Source: JAKAWW01 sp049965095 (GTDB lineage Archaea > Micrarchaeota > Micrarchaeia > Micrarchaeales > Micrarchaeaceae). Taken from it: a DNA stretch of 64,000 bases. The stretch is taken from the NCBI GenBank assembly GCA_049965095.1, contig JBMFWR010000003.1, positions 1-64,000 on the forward strand, written 5' to 3'. Within the stretch, counting starts at the first letter, position 1; every line of letters starts with the position of its first letter. The position numbers and the translations under genes are program-made. The notes under the pieces were generated by a model that ran no database searches, was not told the origin of the DNA, and saw only the letters and a program-made list of their open reading frames with translations. Shown in pieces: positions 42,201-49,193 of this stretch.

Positions 42201-44048
42201 ATTCGAGTAATCCGATGTTACGGCTGTAGGTATTATACCGTAATTATAGAATCCCCACCATGATGAGCGGGACTGCGCCAGATCAACAACATTTACCAGA
42301 TAAAGATCGGTAGACTGCTCCTTTAGCACGTTGTTCCAATAGTTTACCCAGAGTGAATTCCATGTGCTCCAGTCAAGCGATGATGATTGCAATGCATTTG
42401 GCTGGTCGTTGGATATGTTATAGTAGCCTGTTGGTATAAATCTAAAAATGTATAGATAAGCATTAGACTTCTGATTGAAGTTTAAAAAGCCGCTAGATGT
42501 GTCTGTATAATTTATCACATATATGTAATCATTTGGCGATGCTGAAATAAACTGAGGGTCTCTTATACTAAGATACGCATAATTGCCGGCGCTGCCAAGC
42601 TCGTCAATTATGTTGTTGAATATGTTACTTATACTACTTAAAGAGCCAGCATTCATGTTGCTCAGGAAGAAATTAGCTTCAGGCACAAAGTCACTCACCG
42701 TAGACGAAATAGAAGAGATTCCAGAAGGGAAAATGGAGAGGCTATCGCTATAATTTGCAAAAAATCCAGAATTGGTGTATATTGGGAAAGAATCGAGATA
42801 GTTCGCGGGTGCAAGATAATTGTGTGGGCTGTACATATCGAAAGAGAGGTTTAAGAATTCTGTTGTGTTAGAAACCGTGCTGAATAATGCTGGCATAGTT
42901 ATATTGTAAAGAAAATATGGAAGTATTGGTACTCTTGAATATAAAGTTGATTCTATTGGAGCTTCAACTGTGCATGTGTTAACCCAGCAGGAGTATGCTG
43001 CAATGTAATTACCTGGTAAACCGGTATAGGTATATATTGTAGCTGAGCCGGTGTAGTAGCTTGTATCTACTGTACCAGTACCTACCTCAGACCATCCAGA
43101 TTCCCAGAAAGGAGGAAAGCTTAAAATTGATAAATAGTAGGTATGATAGTAATGCACTGGTGTAAAATATTGGCCTAAATATTCTATATAGTTGTTTTGG
43201 GGAGGGTTGAGGAGCGAAACGGGTATTGTAACGTTTGTATTGTTTAGCTTCGTCAAATCAGAATTAAATTGATAGTTGTATGTGTAGTCGCAGTACCATA
43301 CTGTTAGGGTGTTCGATGGGGTGCCTTGGGTAACTGCAGTAAACGGCCCATCAGAGTACTGCAATCCGCTAAAGCTATCAGATAGGTGAAAGTCGCCATT
43401 TTGTATGGCATTTTTAAATTCAGAGAGCTTTGCGTACTCCGCACTCCATGACCATATTGAAGACTGATTCACTGATGGAACACTTTCATATATGTAGCTA
43501 TTTGAATCGTAGCCATTTGATATGTTATACATGGCGCCATTCAATGATGACTCGCCTGAGTATGCGATGTTTTGTACCTGTGCAATTCCTGGATTGTCCA
43601 GACTGAATGAAACGGAGGTGCTGGCAAGGGAGTAGGTGCTCCAGGAAGTATAGCTTGTCAATTGTGCTGACGTTTGCAAAGGCTGGGTACTTGCCAGGCA
43701 GCTATCTCCGCCAATGAAGGAATTTGGAGTAGTATAAAAATATTCGGTTGTGTCAAGAGGATTTGGCTGTGAAGGGCATGTTATAAGCCATTGCGCATAA
43801 TTAGAGTTGTATTTAAGTACAGAGGATGTTGTGGGCATGTCGCTTTGAGTGGAAGAGCTTTGGACAATGCTGCCACCACCAGCATCAGGGTAATAGGTTG
43901 TTATGCTGCTACTCCCGGTGCCATCGCAGAACCCATAGATGGGGGTATCAGCATGGCACACAACATTTGTTGTTGAATACGAAACACTTGCAAAAAGGCT
44001 AAGCAATAAAATTGAATACAGCAGCACAACAAAGATTCTATTCATCAC
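39276..44048 (-). CDS. Giant secreted surface protein, C-terminal membrane anchor
   Basis: A 1590-residue protein with an N-terminal signal peptide (FVVLLYSILLLSLFASVSYS, cut near residue 26), an enormous extracytoplasmic part rich in Tyr, Ser, Asn and Thr with numerous NxS/T sequons and scattered Cys, and a C-terminal membrane helix followed by a basic tail (IAISFWRKNRQ). Near residues 1390-1530 a region with PVPNADVYLYYDTN and KTNANGEFQAKIPACGTGDA resembles carboxypeptidase-regulatory/Ig-like beta domains. Everything else is unfamiliar. It could be the S-layer or an adhesin. It stands with the 37435-39210 gene. Confidence 0.85.
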   Translation of the reverse strand: MMNRIFVVLLYSILLLSLFASVSYSTTNVVCHADTPIYGFCDGTGSSSITTYYPDAGGGSIVQSSSTQSDMPTTSSVLKYNSNYAQWLITCPSQPNPLDTTEYFYTTPNSFIGGDSCLASTQPLQTSAQLTSYTSWSTYSLASTSVSFSLDNPGIAQVQNIAYSGESSLNGAMYNISNGYDSNSYIYESVPSVNQSSIWSWSAEYAKLSEFKNAIQNGDFHLSDSFSGLQYSDGPFTAVTQGTPSNTLTVWYCDYTYNYQFNSDLTKLNNTNVTIPVSLLNPPQNNYIEYLGQYFTPVHYYHTYYLSILSFPPFWESGWSEVGTGTVDTSYYTGSATIYTYTGLPGNYIAAYSCWVNTCTVEAPIESTLYSRVPILPYFLYNITMPALFSTVSNTTEFLNLSFDMYSPHNYLAPANYLDSFPIYTNSGFFANYSDSLSIFPSGISSISSTVSDFVPEANFFLSNMNAGSLSSISNIFNNIIDELGSAGNYAYLSIRDPQFISASPNDYIYVINYTDTSSGFLNFNQKSNAYLYIFRFIPTGYYNISNDQPNALQSSSLDWSTWNSLWVNYWNNVLKEQSTDLYLVNVVDLAQSRSSWWGFYNYGIIPTAVTSDYSNDVFFTGDYKWTNKRFFLGAFFSNGIKEGQGETQPAGFLPSSEFAVSPGGQNIYLANQYYPGNIVLYQSPSFNYEGEINLTYSNSTYNMNITAYLANGGPFDNAQIASVYNGMPTVNDIQGFHYPIAISDDKGLLYVFDIWNFSVDGNPSSFLIMRVFSANNTELPINPQNYTTMFPVNSQAISTSQGTGQQIVDPPYGWVLSANISIGNNQYISYCAADCTYTPNKMHTDYPPIGPQISAFGITTLNPYNISVSTSFNGTFNMVAHIWQWPYSGTFGNPLYTEFLSFYPKVDNYTKLLFAADTPYSCYINESYSGACTYNTIIANVITDIWPPFELVPSSFSYVEGEGSPEAYLTLTNTFSALFPQQTSSSSSSSAANSFNNNGITNPNSVSPNTIGYTTPSTTGALLSKQPITFLNSNIAGYVLVPYNYSYYLNQNWQQTSEQAVDITTSSTDEPAYGTPLACGSISTSTSNVYAGYTTAEVPVSSSSLNVTVQGGPTYLQYRGQNTYYIPNLSDAGAIMFPYINYEMSTNRNFGEIFVNQTVNTTGGMDSPDNMLNPQLVINAARNYVYNENIYDQSAYSNTQFFAAYAAQTATTQQVPGANCGGYCPSPYYYAQNLFSGPSVFLYSENPSTNFQQLFEVYQRASYLNNMVLILAKSHSILGYNRLVFTYVDSFNNTIYMPLDVDFSNITTLIANANPVVDPTNSNSTTIYINGTLLSATPIGTYPVPNADVYLYYDTNINYYNSSYPSNDLAYYTNSLKCAFGFSSKSCTLANPLATVTQAKHDGPAEAKLIDYFSQASSDSCPPEPSSLLQGPGVFNCNIFGDNGLQAVNSINGQYEYCVPYFDNGTGVFTTQLGLAKIAKTNANGEFQAKIPACGTGDAKIIAQYYGNPPPEPLYVYQPGLSFSTPNAGGSPLVTLEFNYTTSPSTQVVNTQIGNFMLPIGNISAYYIILVVASIAAMIAISFWRKNRQ

Positions 44049-44189
44049 TATCAGTAGGATATTGCAAATAATATATTTATAGTTTTATGCCATCTTTTAT
44101 GCCATTCTGTTATTGCGATGAATAACCGCCATTTGGACTGCGTGGCATTTACTCCAGATAAACCATTTGACTGCGCATGTTAAAATTTC

Positions 44190-44199
44190 TTTTTATACC
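44190..44199 (+). promoter_or_regulatory. TATA box of metallo-hydrolase gene, leaderless
   Basis: TTTTTATACC is centred about 24 bases before the ATG at 44218, so the message probably begins at its start codon. This decides the start against a longer reading that would open at 44167. Confidence 0.5.
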
Positions 44200-44217
44200 A
44201 TATTGCTATGTGGTACT

Positions 44218-44877
44218 ATGTTCGAAAATGTTCATTGGATAGGGCATGCCAGTTTCTATCTCGAGGCAAGCGGAATTGTTATCTACATAGATCCTTTTAG
44301 GGTTTCTAATGCTGTGGCAAGTGAAAAAGCAGACTTGATACTGATAACCCACGCGCATTTTGACCATTTCAGCAAAGAAGATATAGAAAAAATAAGAGAC
44401 AGCAACACCCAAATAATTGCTTCGACGCAAACCCTGCAGGAAGGCGGCAGCATAAGGATTGCAACGCCTGGTTTCAAGCATAATTTTAACGGGGTAAAGA
44501 TTGAAGCAGTCCCTGCATATAATATCGCCAAGGAGAGACTTGCATTTCATCCGAAGGAGAACAATTGGGTAGGCTATGTAATAGAAGCAGATGGTATGCG
44601 TATATACCATGCAGGAGATACGGACTTTATACCAGAGATGAAGGATCTGAAAGATATCGATCTTGCCTTAATACCCATAGGCGGCACATATACAATGGAC
44701 GTGGATGAAGCGATAACAGCAGCAAAAAGCATTGATGCACGCAGCATAACGCCGATGCATTACAAGAATCTGCTTGGCAGGGATGGAAGCGCGAAGGCGG
44801 AGCAGAAGTTTGCTAAAGGCGTAAAGAATGCGCTCATAATGAAGGAAGTGCAGGAGCCAACCTATTCGTTCAAATAG
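44218..44877 (+). CDS. UPF0173-type metal-dependent hydrolase
   Basis: A 219-residue metallo-beta-lactamase fold of the UPF0173/YtkL type. It opens VHWIGHASFYLEASGIVIYI and has the metal motif THAHFDH at about 44-50 (His45, His47, Asp49, His50), IYHAGDTDFIPEM and TPMHYKNLLG. The substrate is unknown for the family. It is convergent with KsgA, whose stop lies four bases beyond its own. Confidence 0.9.
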   Translation: MFENVHWIGHASFYLEASGIVIYIDPFRVSNAVASEKADLILITHAHFDHFSKEDIEKIRDSNTQIIASTQTLQEGGSIRIATPGFKHNFNGVKIEAVPAYNIAKERLAFHPKENNWVGYVIEADGMRIYHAGDTDFIPEMKDLKDIDLALIPIGGTYTMDVDEAITAAKSIDARSITPMHYKNLLGRDGSAKAEQKFAKGVKNALIMKEVQEPTYSFK

Positions 44878-44881
44878 CACA

Positions 44882-45691
44882 TCATTTCTTGCGCTTTTTA
44901 ACCTCTCTGCTTATCTCATCGGCTATTTCTTCAAGCTTTTCAGGGCTTATCTTGAAAACGCGCTCACTGCTATGCGCAACAGAATCTGCTATGCTTGAGG
45001 CTTCCTCCTCTGTAATGCCCAATGCGCTTCTTGAATCTATTATGGCATTGCGCAGTTTCTTCTTTTTGTGGTTCATCAGTAGGCCTATAGTGCCTGAAAC
45101 GCCGCCTTTCACAGCATGGCTTTTGGGCTTTATGAACACAATTGAAGAATCCACCTTTGGCATTGGATAAAAGTTACCTGCTTTGACGTCCATTATTTTG
45201 TATATACTGAATTCCAACTCAGACAATACGCTAAGCTTTGAATATTTCCTTGTATTAGAATGGGCAAGCATGTGCTCCACAAACTCCTTCTGCAGGCACA
45301 ACAGGGCGGGCATGCGCGCCTTTGAAAGCCATGCTATGACCTTGCTTGAAAGATTGTACGGCACGTTTGATATCATTATGTCATTGTTGCTGAGCTCCTC
45401 AAAGCTGATGTTAAAGAAATCGTCATTTATAAGCTTGATGCGATCCCCGCAATCGAGCATGCCATTGAGCATCATATATACTCTACCATCTTTTTCAACC
45501 GCAGTTACGCTCTTTGCGACCTTGCAAAGCTCCTTGGTAAGTATGCCAAGCCCTGGCCCAAGCTCCAAAACGCGCTTTCCTATACCATAGGCAGCCTCCT
45601 TTCTGGCTATTTCTTCGTTTATAAGGAAGCTTTGCCCAAGCCGCTTTGAAGGCCTTATGCTTTTTGCAATTTGGATATATTCATTAGGCAT
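44882..45691 (-). CDS. ksgA: 16S rRNA dimethyladenosine transferase
   Basis: KsgA/Dim1 dimethylates two adjacent adenines near the 3' end of 16S rRNA. The 269-residue protein has PSKRLGQSFLINEEI, the SAM motif VLELGPGLGILTKEL, TAVEKDGRVY, DDFFN and the catalytic NVPYNLSSKV (the archaeal N-x-P-Y form), with FYPMPKVDSSIVF later. I chose the ATG at 45691; the frame extends to 45748 but that part lacks similarity and crosses the divergent promoter. Confidence 0.94.
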   Translation of the reverse strand: MPNEYIQIAKSIRPSKRLGQSFLINEEIARKEAAYGIGKRVLELGPGLGILTKELCKVAKSVTAVEKDGRVYMMLNGMLDCGDRIKLINDDFFNISFEELSNNDIMISNVPYNLSSKVIAWLSKARMPALLCLQKEFVEHMLAHSNTRKYSKLSVLSELEFSIYKIMDVKAGNFYPMPKVDSSIVFIKPKSHAVKGGVSGTIGLLMNHKKKKLRNAIIDSRSALGITEEEASSIADSVAHSSERVFKISPEKLEEIADEISREVKKRKK

Positions 45692-45757
45692 CTCGTTCTT
45701 AGATATTTTAACAACAAAATTTATATTGGTTGCATGCCATATTAGCAATGTGATTCA

Positions 45758-47242
45758 ATGCAAAAAGCGCAGAGCGCCATAGAGTTTCTCTCTACATATG
45801 CTTTTATGATACTTATAATATCAATAGCGTTGCTGTTGCTTTTCATGTTTTTCTCCATACCTAGAACAATATTGCCTCCTTCCTGCAACTTTTATAGTGG
45901 CTTTGGATGCAGCGACGCCATTTACATTAATACAACACACGGCTCTGAACTGCTAATTATGGCAACAGATATGGAGCCGGGAATTATAAACGTAAGCAAC
46001 CAAAGCGGTTTTACCGCGTATCTAGGATACAGAAATAGCACTTCTGGGTATTGCACGCCGAGGGTAGCAACAGCGGGCCAGCGCATCTACTGCATCGCAA
46101 ATTTCACTTCGCATGTAAAGCTTGGCAGCACCTATTCAGGTGTATTCAGGATCAAGGCAAACTACTGCGCCGTAGCACCGTCAATGCTTTCTAACTCTAC
46201 CTGCCCCGCAAATGCAACAACTTCCAACTATACATTTGGCGGCTATCTAACAGTAAGTTCATCAATCGGTAACATAGGAGCACAACAATCAGGCTCCTAT
46301 TATGTACCAATAACCATTACAAACACGCAAAACAAGGTGGTTCCTTCGCAGTTCCAACAGATGATAGAATTCAATCCCAGCACATATGCAACATACGAAA
46401 GGAGCGACCTTGGAAACATAAGATTCTACTACAAGGGCACAGAGATGTACAGCTGGTGCGAAGCCAATTGCAGTTCTTCATCCACAGGCAACGCCATATT
46501 TTGGGTAAAAACTCCACACGCAATACCGCCTGGCAAGAATATAACAATTGACATGTACTTCTTGCCAGCTGTAGTTGAGTACGATGGTGATTTTGCAGGA
46601 GAGGCGCCACAACTAAGCACCACATACGGCCAATATGACAATGGTGCCAAGGTGTTTGAATTCTATGAAGGTTTTGAAGGAGCGACATTGCCGCCTGAGC
46701 TCAACCAATACGCACCTTCAGGAGCCGCTATCTCAGTAAACAAAGGCTTGACGATTAATACAGGTACGGCAAGCTGGGCAGGAGTAATAACTACCTCTAA
46801 TTTTGCTCCTCCAGTAATATTTGATGCATATGTTGCATCGCAATCCGGAGGCGCCCTGTCTGGGGGCATTGCCGAGCAGGCAGGATCGCTGCCCTCTTCG
46901 CCAGGCTATGATTTCAACGGATGGAGTGGAAGCATAGGCGAGGGGACAATGCAAAACGGCATGTCTGGAACGCAGAACATAAATCTCCAGATTGCAGCAC
47001 CAGGAGTAGATAGTCAAACATGGTTATCATCAAGCAGCCAGATTTACTACAAGAATTATGTTGCATACCCTGCCACTTCCACAGATATTAGCATGCCAAG
47101 CAAGGTGTATCTTTCTGCCGGAGTATACTGCTGCAGCGGCGGCGACACCATCACATTTTACTGGATACGGGCAAGGGATTATCCTCCAAACGGAGTGATG
47201 CCAAGCTACAGTCTCGGTTCTCTTATAAACGCGCAGGCCTGA
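45758..47242 (+). CDS. Pilin-like protein with DUF2341-like domain
   Basis: A 494-residue protein with a textbook class III signal peptide (KAQSAIEFLSTYAFMILIIS), followed by a Cys-containing extracytoplasmic region and a DUF2341-like domain at about 185-290 (IEFNPSTYATYERSDLGNIR, then WVKTPHAIPPGKNITIDMYF). This domain is found in archaeal and bacterial surface proteins together with LamG modules. The C-terminal 200 residues form an unrecognised beta-rich domain. A TATA-like TTATATTGG (45721-45729) and GTGAT support the start. It is 17 kb from the main pilin operon but probably uses the same machine. Confidence 0.85.
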   Translation: MQKAQSAIEFLSTYAFMILIISIALLLLFMFFSIPRTILPPSCNFYSGFGCSDAIYINTTHGSELLIMATDMEPGIINVSNQSGFTAYLGYRNSTSGYCTPRVATAGQRIYCIANFTSHVKLGSTYSGVFRIKANYCAVAPSMLSNSTCPANATTSNYTFGGYLTVSSSIGNIGAQQSGSYYVPITITNTQNKVVPSQFQQMIEFNPSTYATYERSDLGNIRFYYKGTEMYSWCEANCSSSSTGNAIFWVKTPHAIPPGKNITIDMYFLPAVVEYDGDFAGEAPQLSTTYGQYDNGAKVFEFYEGFEGATLPPELNQYAPSGAAISVNKGLTINTGTASWAGVITTSNFAPPVIFDAYVASQSGGALSGGIAEQAGSLPSSPGYDFNGWSGSIGEGTMQNGMSGTQNINLQIAAPGVDSQTWLSSSSQIYYKNYVAYPATSTDISMPSKVYLSAGVYCCSGGDTITFYWIRARDYPPNGVMPSYSLGSLINAQA

Positions 47243-47290
47243 ATATAGCAAGTTCTATAAACTTTTATTCATCAATTTAGATTGGTAAAA

Positions 47291-47542
47291 ATGGCAAAAA
47301 TACGCATTGGTGTTGTAGACCACTATTATGATAAATCCGGAGTGGTAGTAGTGACGCTCGAAGGGGAAGTTGGTATAGGAGACAGGATATATTTCAGGAA
47401 AGGGGAAAAAGAGATAGAGCAGAAAGTCGCTAGCATACAGGTCAACCATATCAATGTGGAAAGAGGTTTTAAAGGGGATTCTGTAGGAATAAAAGTTGAC
47501 CAGCCAGTGGAAGACGGAAGCGAAGTATACAAGGAAGTTTAA
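47291..47542 (+). CDS. EF-Tu domain-2-like translation factor homologue
   Basis: An 83-residue protein consisting of one EF-Tu domain-II-like beta barrel: GVVDHYYDKSGVVVVTLEGE, VGIGDRIYFRKGEKE, and GDSVGIKVDQPVEDGSEVYK. Such free-standing domains are common in archaea, often near U32 peptidases; their function is unknown. I chose the ATG at 47291; a TTG at 47282 is possible. TATAAACTTTTA at 47255-47266 lies some 30 bases upstream. The tRNA-Thr gene starts ten bases after its stop. Confidence 0.82.
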   Translation: MAKIRIGVVDHYYDKSGVVVVTLEGEVGIGDRIYFRKGEKEIEQKVASIQVNHINVERGFKGDSVGIKVDQPVEDGSEVYKEV

Positions 47543-47552
47543 TACTGTTTGT

Positions 47553-47659
47553 GCCCCAGTAGCTCAGTGGTATGCTTAAGCACACTAAAGAGCGTCTGCA
47601 TGGTAACCATGCAGAGACCATAAAGCAGAAGGTCGAGGGTTCAATTCCCTCCTGGGGCT
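47553..47659 (+). tRNA. tRNA-Thr (anticodon GGT) with two introns
   Basis: Removing two introns gives a 72-nt cloverleaf: acceptor GCCCCAG/CTGGGGC, D arm GCTC-AGTGGTA-GAGC, anticodon stem TCTGC/GCAGA with loop ATGGTAA (GGT at 47602-47604), T arm GAGGG/CCCTC with loop TTCAATT, discriminator T. Intron 1 (47572-47588, 17 nt) lies in the D loop; intron 2 (47606-47623, 18 nt) is at the canonical 37/38 site. Both have perfect bulge-helix-bulge motifs: AGTG/CACT with bulges GTA and AAA, and ATGG/CCAT with bulges TAA and AAA. No CCA is encoded. Confidence 0.93.
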
Positions 47660-47705
47660 TTACTTTTGATATTTAACTCTCATCCGGGCCTTGTTGATTT
47701 AGTCT

Positions 47706-47756
47706 GACTTTATCAACATTTTTAAGACTTTTTCAACAAAATTGACTTTTTCAACA
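47706..47756. repeat. Three short direct repeats GACTTTWTCAACA
   Basis: GACTTTATCAACA begins at 47706, GACTTTTTCAACA at 47726 and again at 47744, with spacings of 20 and 18 bases. An inverted TGTTGA lies at 47692-47697. They occupy the 285-base gap between tRNA-Thr and the Lrp gene, in which I see nothing else. They could be operator sites or remnants. Confidence 0.45.
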
Positions 47757-47944
47757 AAGCCTCCCATCCGCAAAGATTTAAAAATTGAAGAAGAAATTCA
47801 AATGCAGAGAGTATATTATACAAGATAAGGAATATGGATCTCCACAATATTATACCTGGGCATTTCAGCTTAGCAGCATAGTACTTCAGTTATAATTCAT
47901 ATATGTATTCCTTTCTGTAGGATTTGCAATTTTAAAAGTACAGG

Positions 47945-48352
47945 TTATTTCTCAATTTCCTCAACAAATGCTGGATATATGTTGCTTACGCCACTTATGT
48001 TTCTTATCTTTTGCAAGTCTTCCGCAACTTCATCGCCTTTGCCGGATATTACGGCAACAAGAACATGATCACCTGAAGTCCTGTAAAGTTCCTTGACAGA
48101 ATTTATTTTTTTTATAGCGATTATGGCGTCAATTAGAAATTCTGGCCTTACCTCAAGGCCTAGTATAACCTGCTGCATCCCTAAAAGCTTATATCTAATT
48201 CTGTATCTTTTGTCAACAAGTATTTTCCCGTCTTTAAGCTTCTTCAAGTGGTTCCTTATGGTAGGGATGGAAACATTGTGGTGCTTTGCGATTGCACTTA
48301 TATTTTTGCCATCTTGAATCTCAAATATTATTGTGCTGTCTATATCGTGCAT
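47945..48352 (-). CDS. Lrp/AsnC family transcription regulator
   Basis: A 135-residue regulator: an N-terminal helix-turn-helix (KNISAIAKHHNVSIPTIRNH) and a C-terminal RAM/ligand domain (QQVILGLEVRPEFLIDAIIA, ELYRTSGDHVLVAVISG). Lrp proteins form octamers and often repress their own gene. It is divergent from a peroxiredoxin gene; the 115-base gap contains a tandem 17-bp repeat that starts directly at its start codon and an inverted partial copy near the peroxiredoxin promoter, so it may control both. Confidence 0.9.
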   Translation of the reverse strand: MHDIDSTIIFEIQDGKNISAIAKHHNVSIPTIRNHLKKLKDGKILVDKRYRIRYKLLGMQQVILGLEVRPEFLIDAIIAIKKINSVKELYRTSGDHVLVAVISGKGDEVAEDLQKIRNISGVSNIYPAFVEEIEK

Positions 48353-48386
48353 TTTATCATTTTTTAAAATTTATCATTTTTTAAAA
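48353..48386. repeat. Tandem 17-bp repeat, probable regulator operator
   Basis: TTTATCATTTTTTAAAA occurs twice without a gap (48353-48369 and 48370-48386), exactly identical, ending with a third partial TTTAAT. It abuts the start codon of the Lrp gene and would lie over its transcription start. Occupied operators here would block the Lrp gene. Confidence 0.55.
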
Positions 48387-48438
48387 TTTAATTTTATTTT
48401 TATATTGATATATTATTAAAATAGAAAGATATTTAATC

Positions 48439-48451
48439 TTTTTTGATAAAA
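48439..48451. promoter_or_regulatory. Inverted partial operator copy at peroxiredoxin promoter
   Basis: TTTTTTGATAAAA is the near reverse complement of the core TTTTATCATTTTTT of the tandem repeat. It lies just downstream of a TATA-like ATATTTAATC (48430-48439) and upstream of GGTGAT (48459-48464), between promoter and ribosome site of the peroxiredoxin gene. Confidence 0.4.
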
Positions 48452-48467
48452 CATATATGGTGATATT

Positions 48468-49046
48468 ATGGAAATTGGAGCAAAAGTGCCAGAATTCAAT
48501 GCAAGAACTTACTTCCCAAAGGAAGACAAGATAGAGGTAACTAAAATACCAATACCAGGCAAGTGGAACATAATAACATTCCATCCTGGTGATTTTACCT
48601 TTGTTTGTGCGACAGACATTGAGGTATTTGGAGCAATGCAGAGCCAGTTTGAGCAGAATGGAGCGGTAGTGCTTGCGGTAAGCACAGACAGCATTTTTGC
48701 ACACAAAATATGGCACCAGACTTCGCCTAGGGTGAGCAAAACAAACATACCTCTGGTAGAGGATGCAAACAAAACAATAAGCTCTGCTTACGGCCTTCTT
48801 AACAGCACGGGTTCAGCAAGGAGAGGTACTGTAATAATAGATCCTGAAGGTAATTTGCAATACTTTTCCGTATTCAACGACGCGCTTGGCAAAGACGCAA
48901 GGCACATATTCAATGCGTTTATGGGCTTGAAGAGTATACATGATACACCGAAGAAGGAGGGCAAGCTAAATATTGCACCTGCAGGATGGGAGGTAGGCAA
49001 GCCACTCATGGAAGTTGATACAACAAAAGACATAGGCAAACTCTAA
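48468..49046 (+). CDS. Peroxiredoxin (AhpC/TSA family), single cysteine
   Basis: A 192-residue peroxidase reducing hydrogen peroxide or organic peroxides. The peroxidatic Cys47 lies in FHPGDFTFVCATDIEVF, followed by LAVSTDSIFAHKIWHQT, with an arginine at GSARRGTVIIDPEG. Near the C-terminus the usual resolving segment VCPANW reads IAPAGW, with Ala in place of Cys; no other cysteine is present, so it works as a 1-Cys enzyme. GGTGAT precedes the ATG. It is divergent from the Lrp gene. Confidence 0.93.
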   Translation: MEIGAKVPEFNARTYFPKEDKIEVTKIPIPGKWNIITFHPGDFTFVCATDIEVFGAMQSQFEQNGAVVLAVSTDSIFAHKIWHQTSPRVSKTNIPLVEDANKTISSAYGLLNSTGSARRGTVIIDPEGNLQYFSVFNDALGKDARHIFNAFMGLKSIHDTPKKEGKLNIAPAGWEVGKPLMEVDTTKDIGKL

Positions 49047-49193
49047 TCTTGCTGCTTTCTATTTCTTTTTTTATTTTGCATTAGTTCTTTGTTATACTCA
49101 TTTATGCTTTTTCTTATAGGAGATTTAGGAAGTAATTAAAAGCCAAAAAGAAACCTTTTATAACTTCTTTCACTAGTTCTTAATGGTGTAAAA

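Noticed and set aside
47572..47588. Palindrome TGCTTAAGCA as a protein binding site
   Set aside because: It lies inside the D-loop intron and is explained as the intron's own hairpin.
47553..47659. tRNA pseudogene because of the disrupted D arm
   Set aside because: Both insertions fit exact bulge-helix-bulge motifs and their removal gives a perfect cloverleaf.
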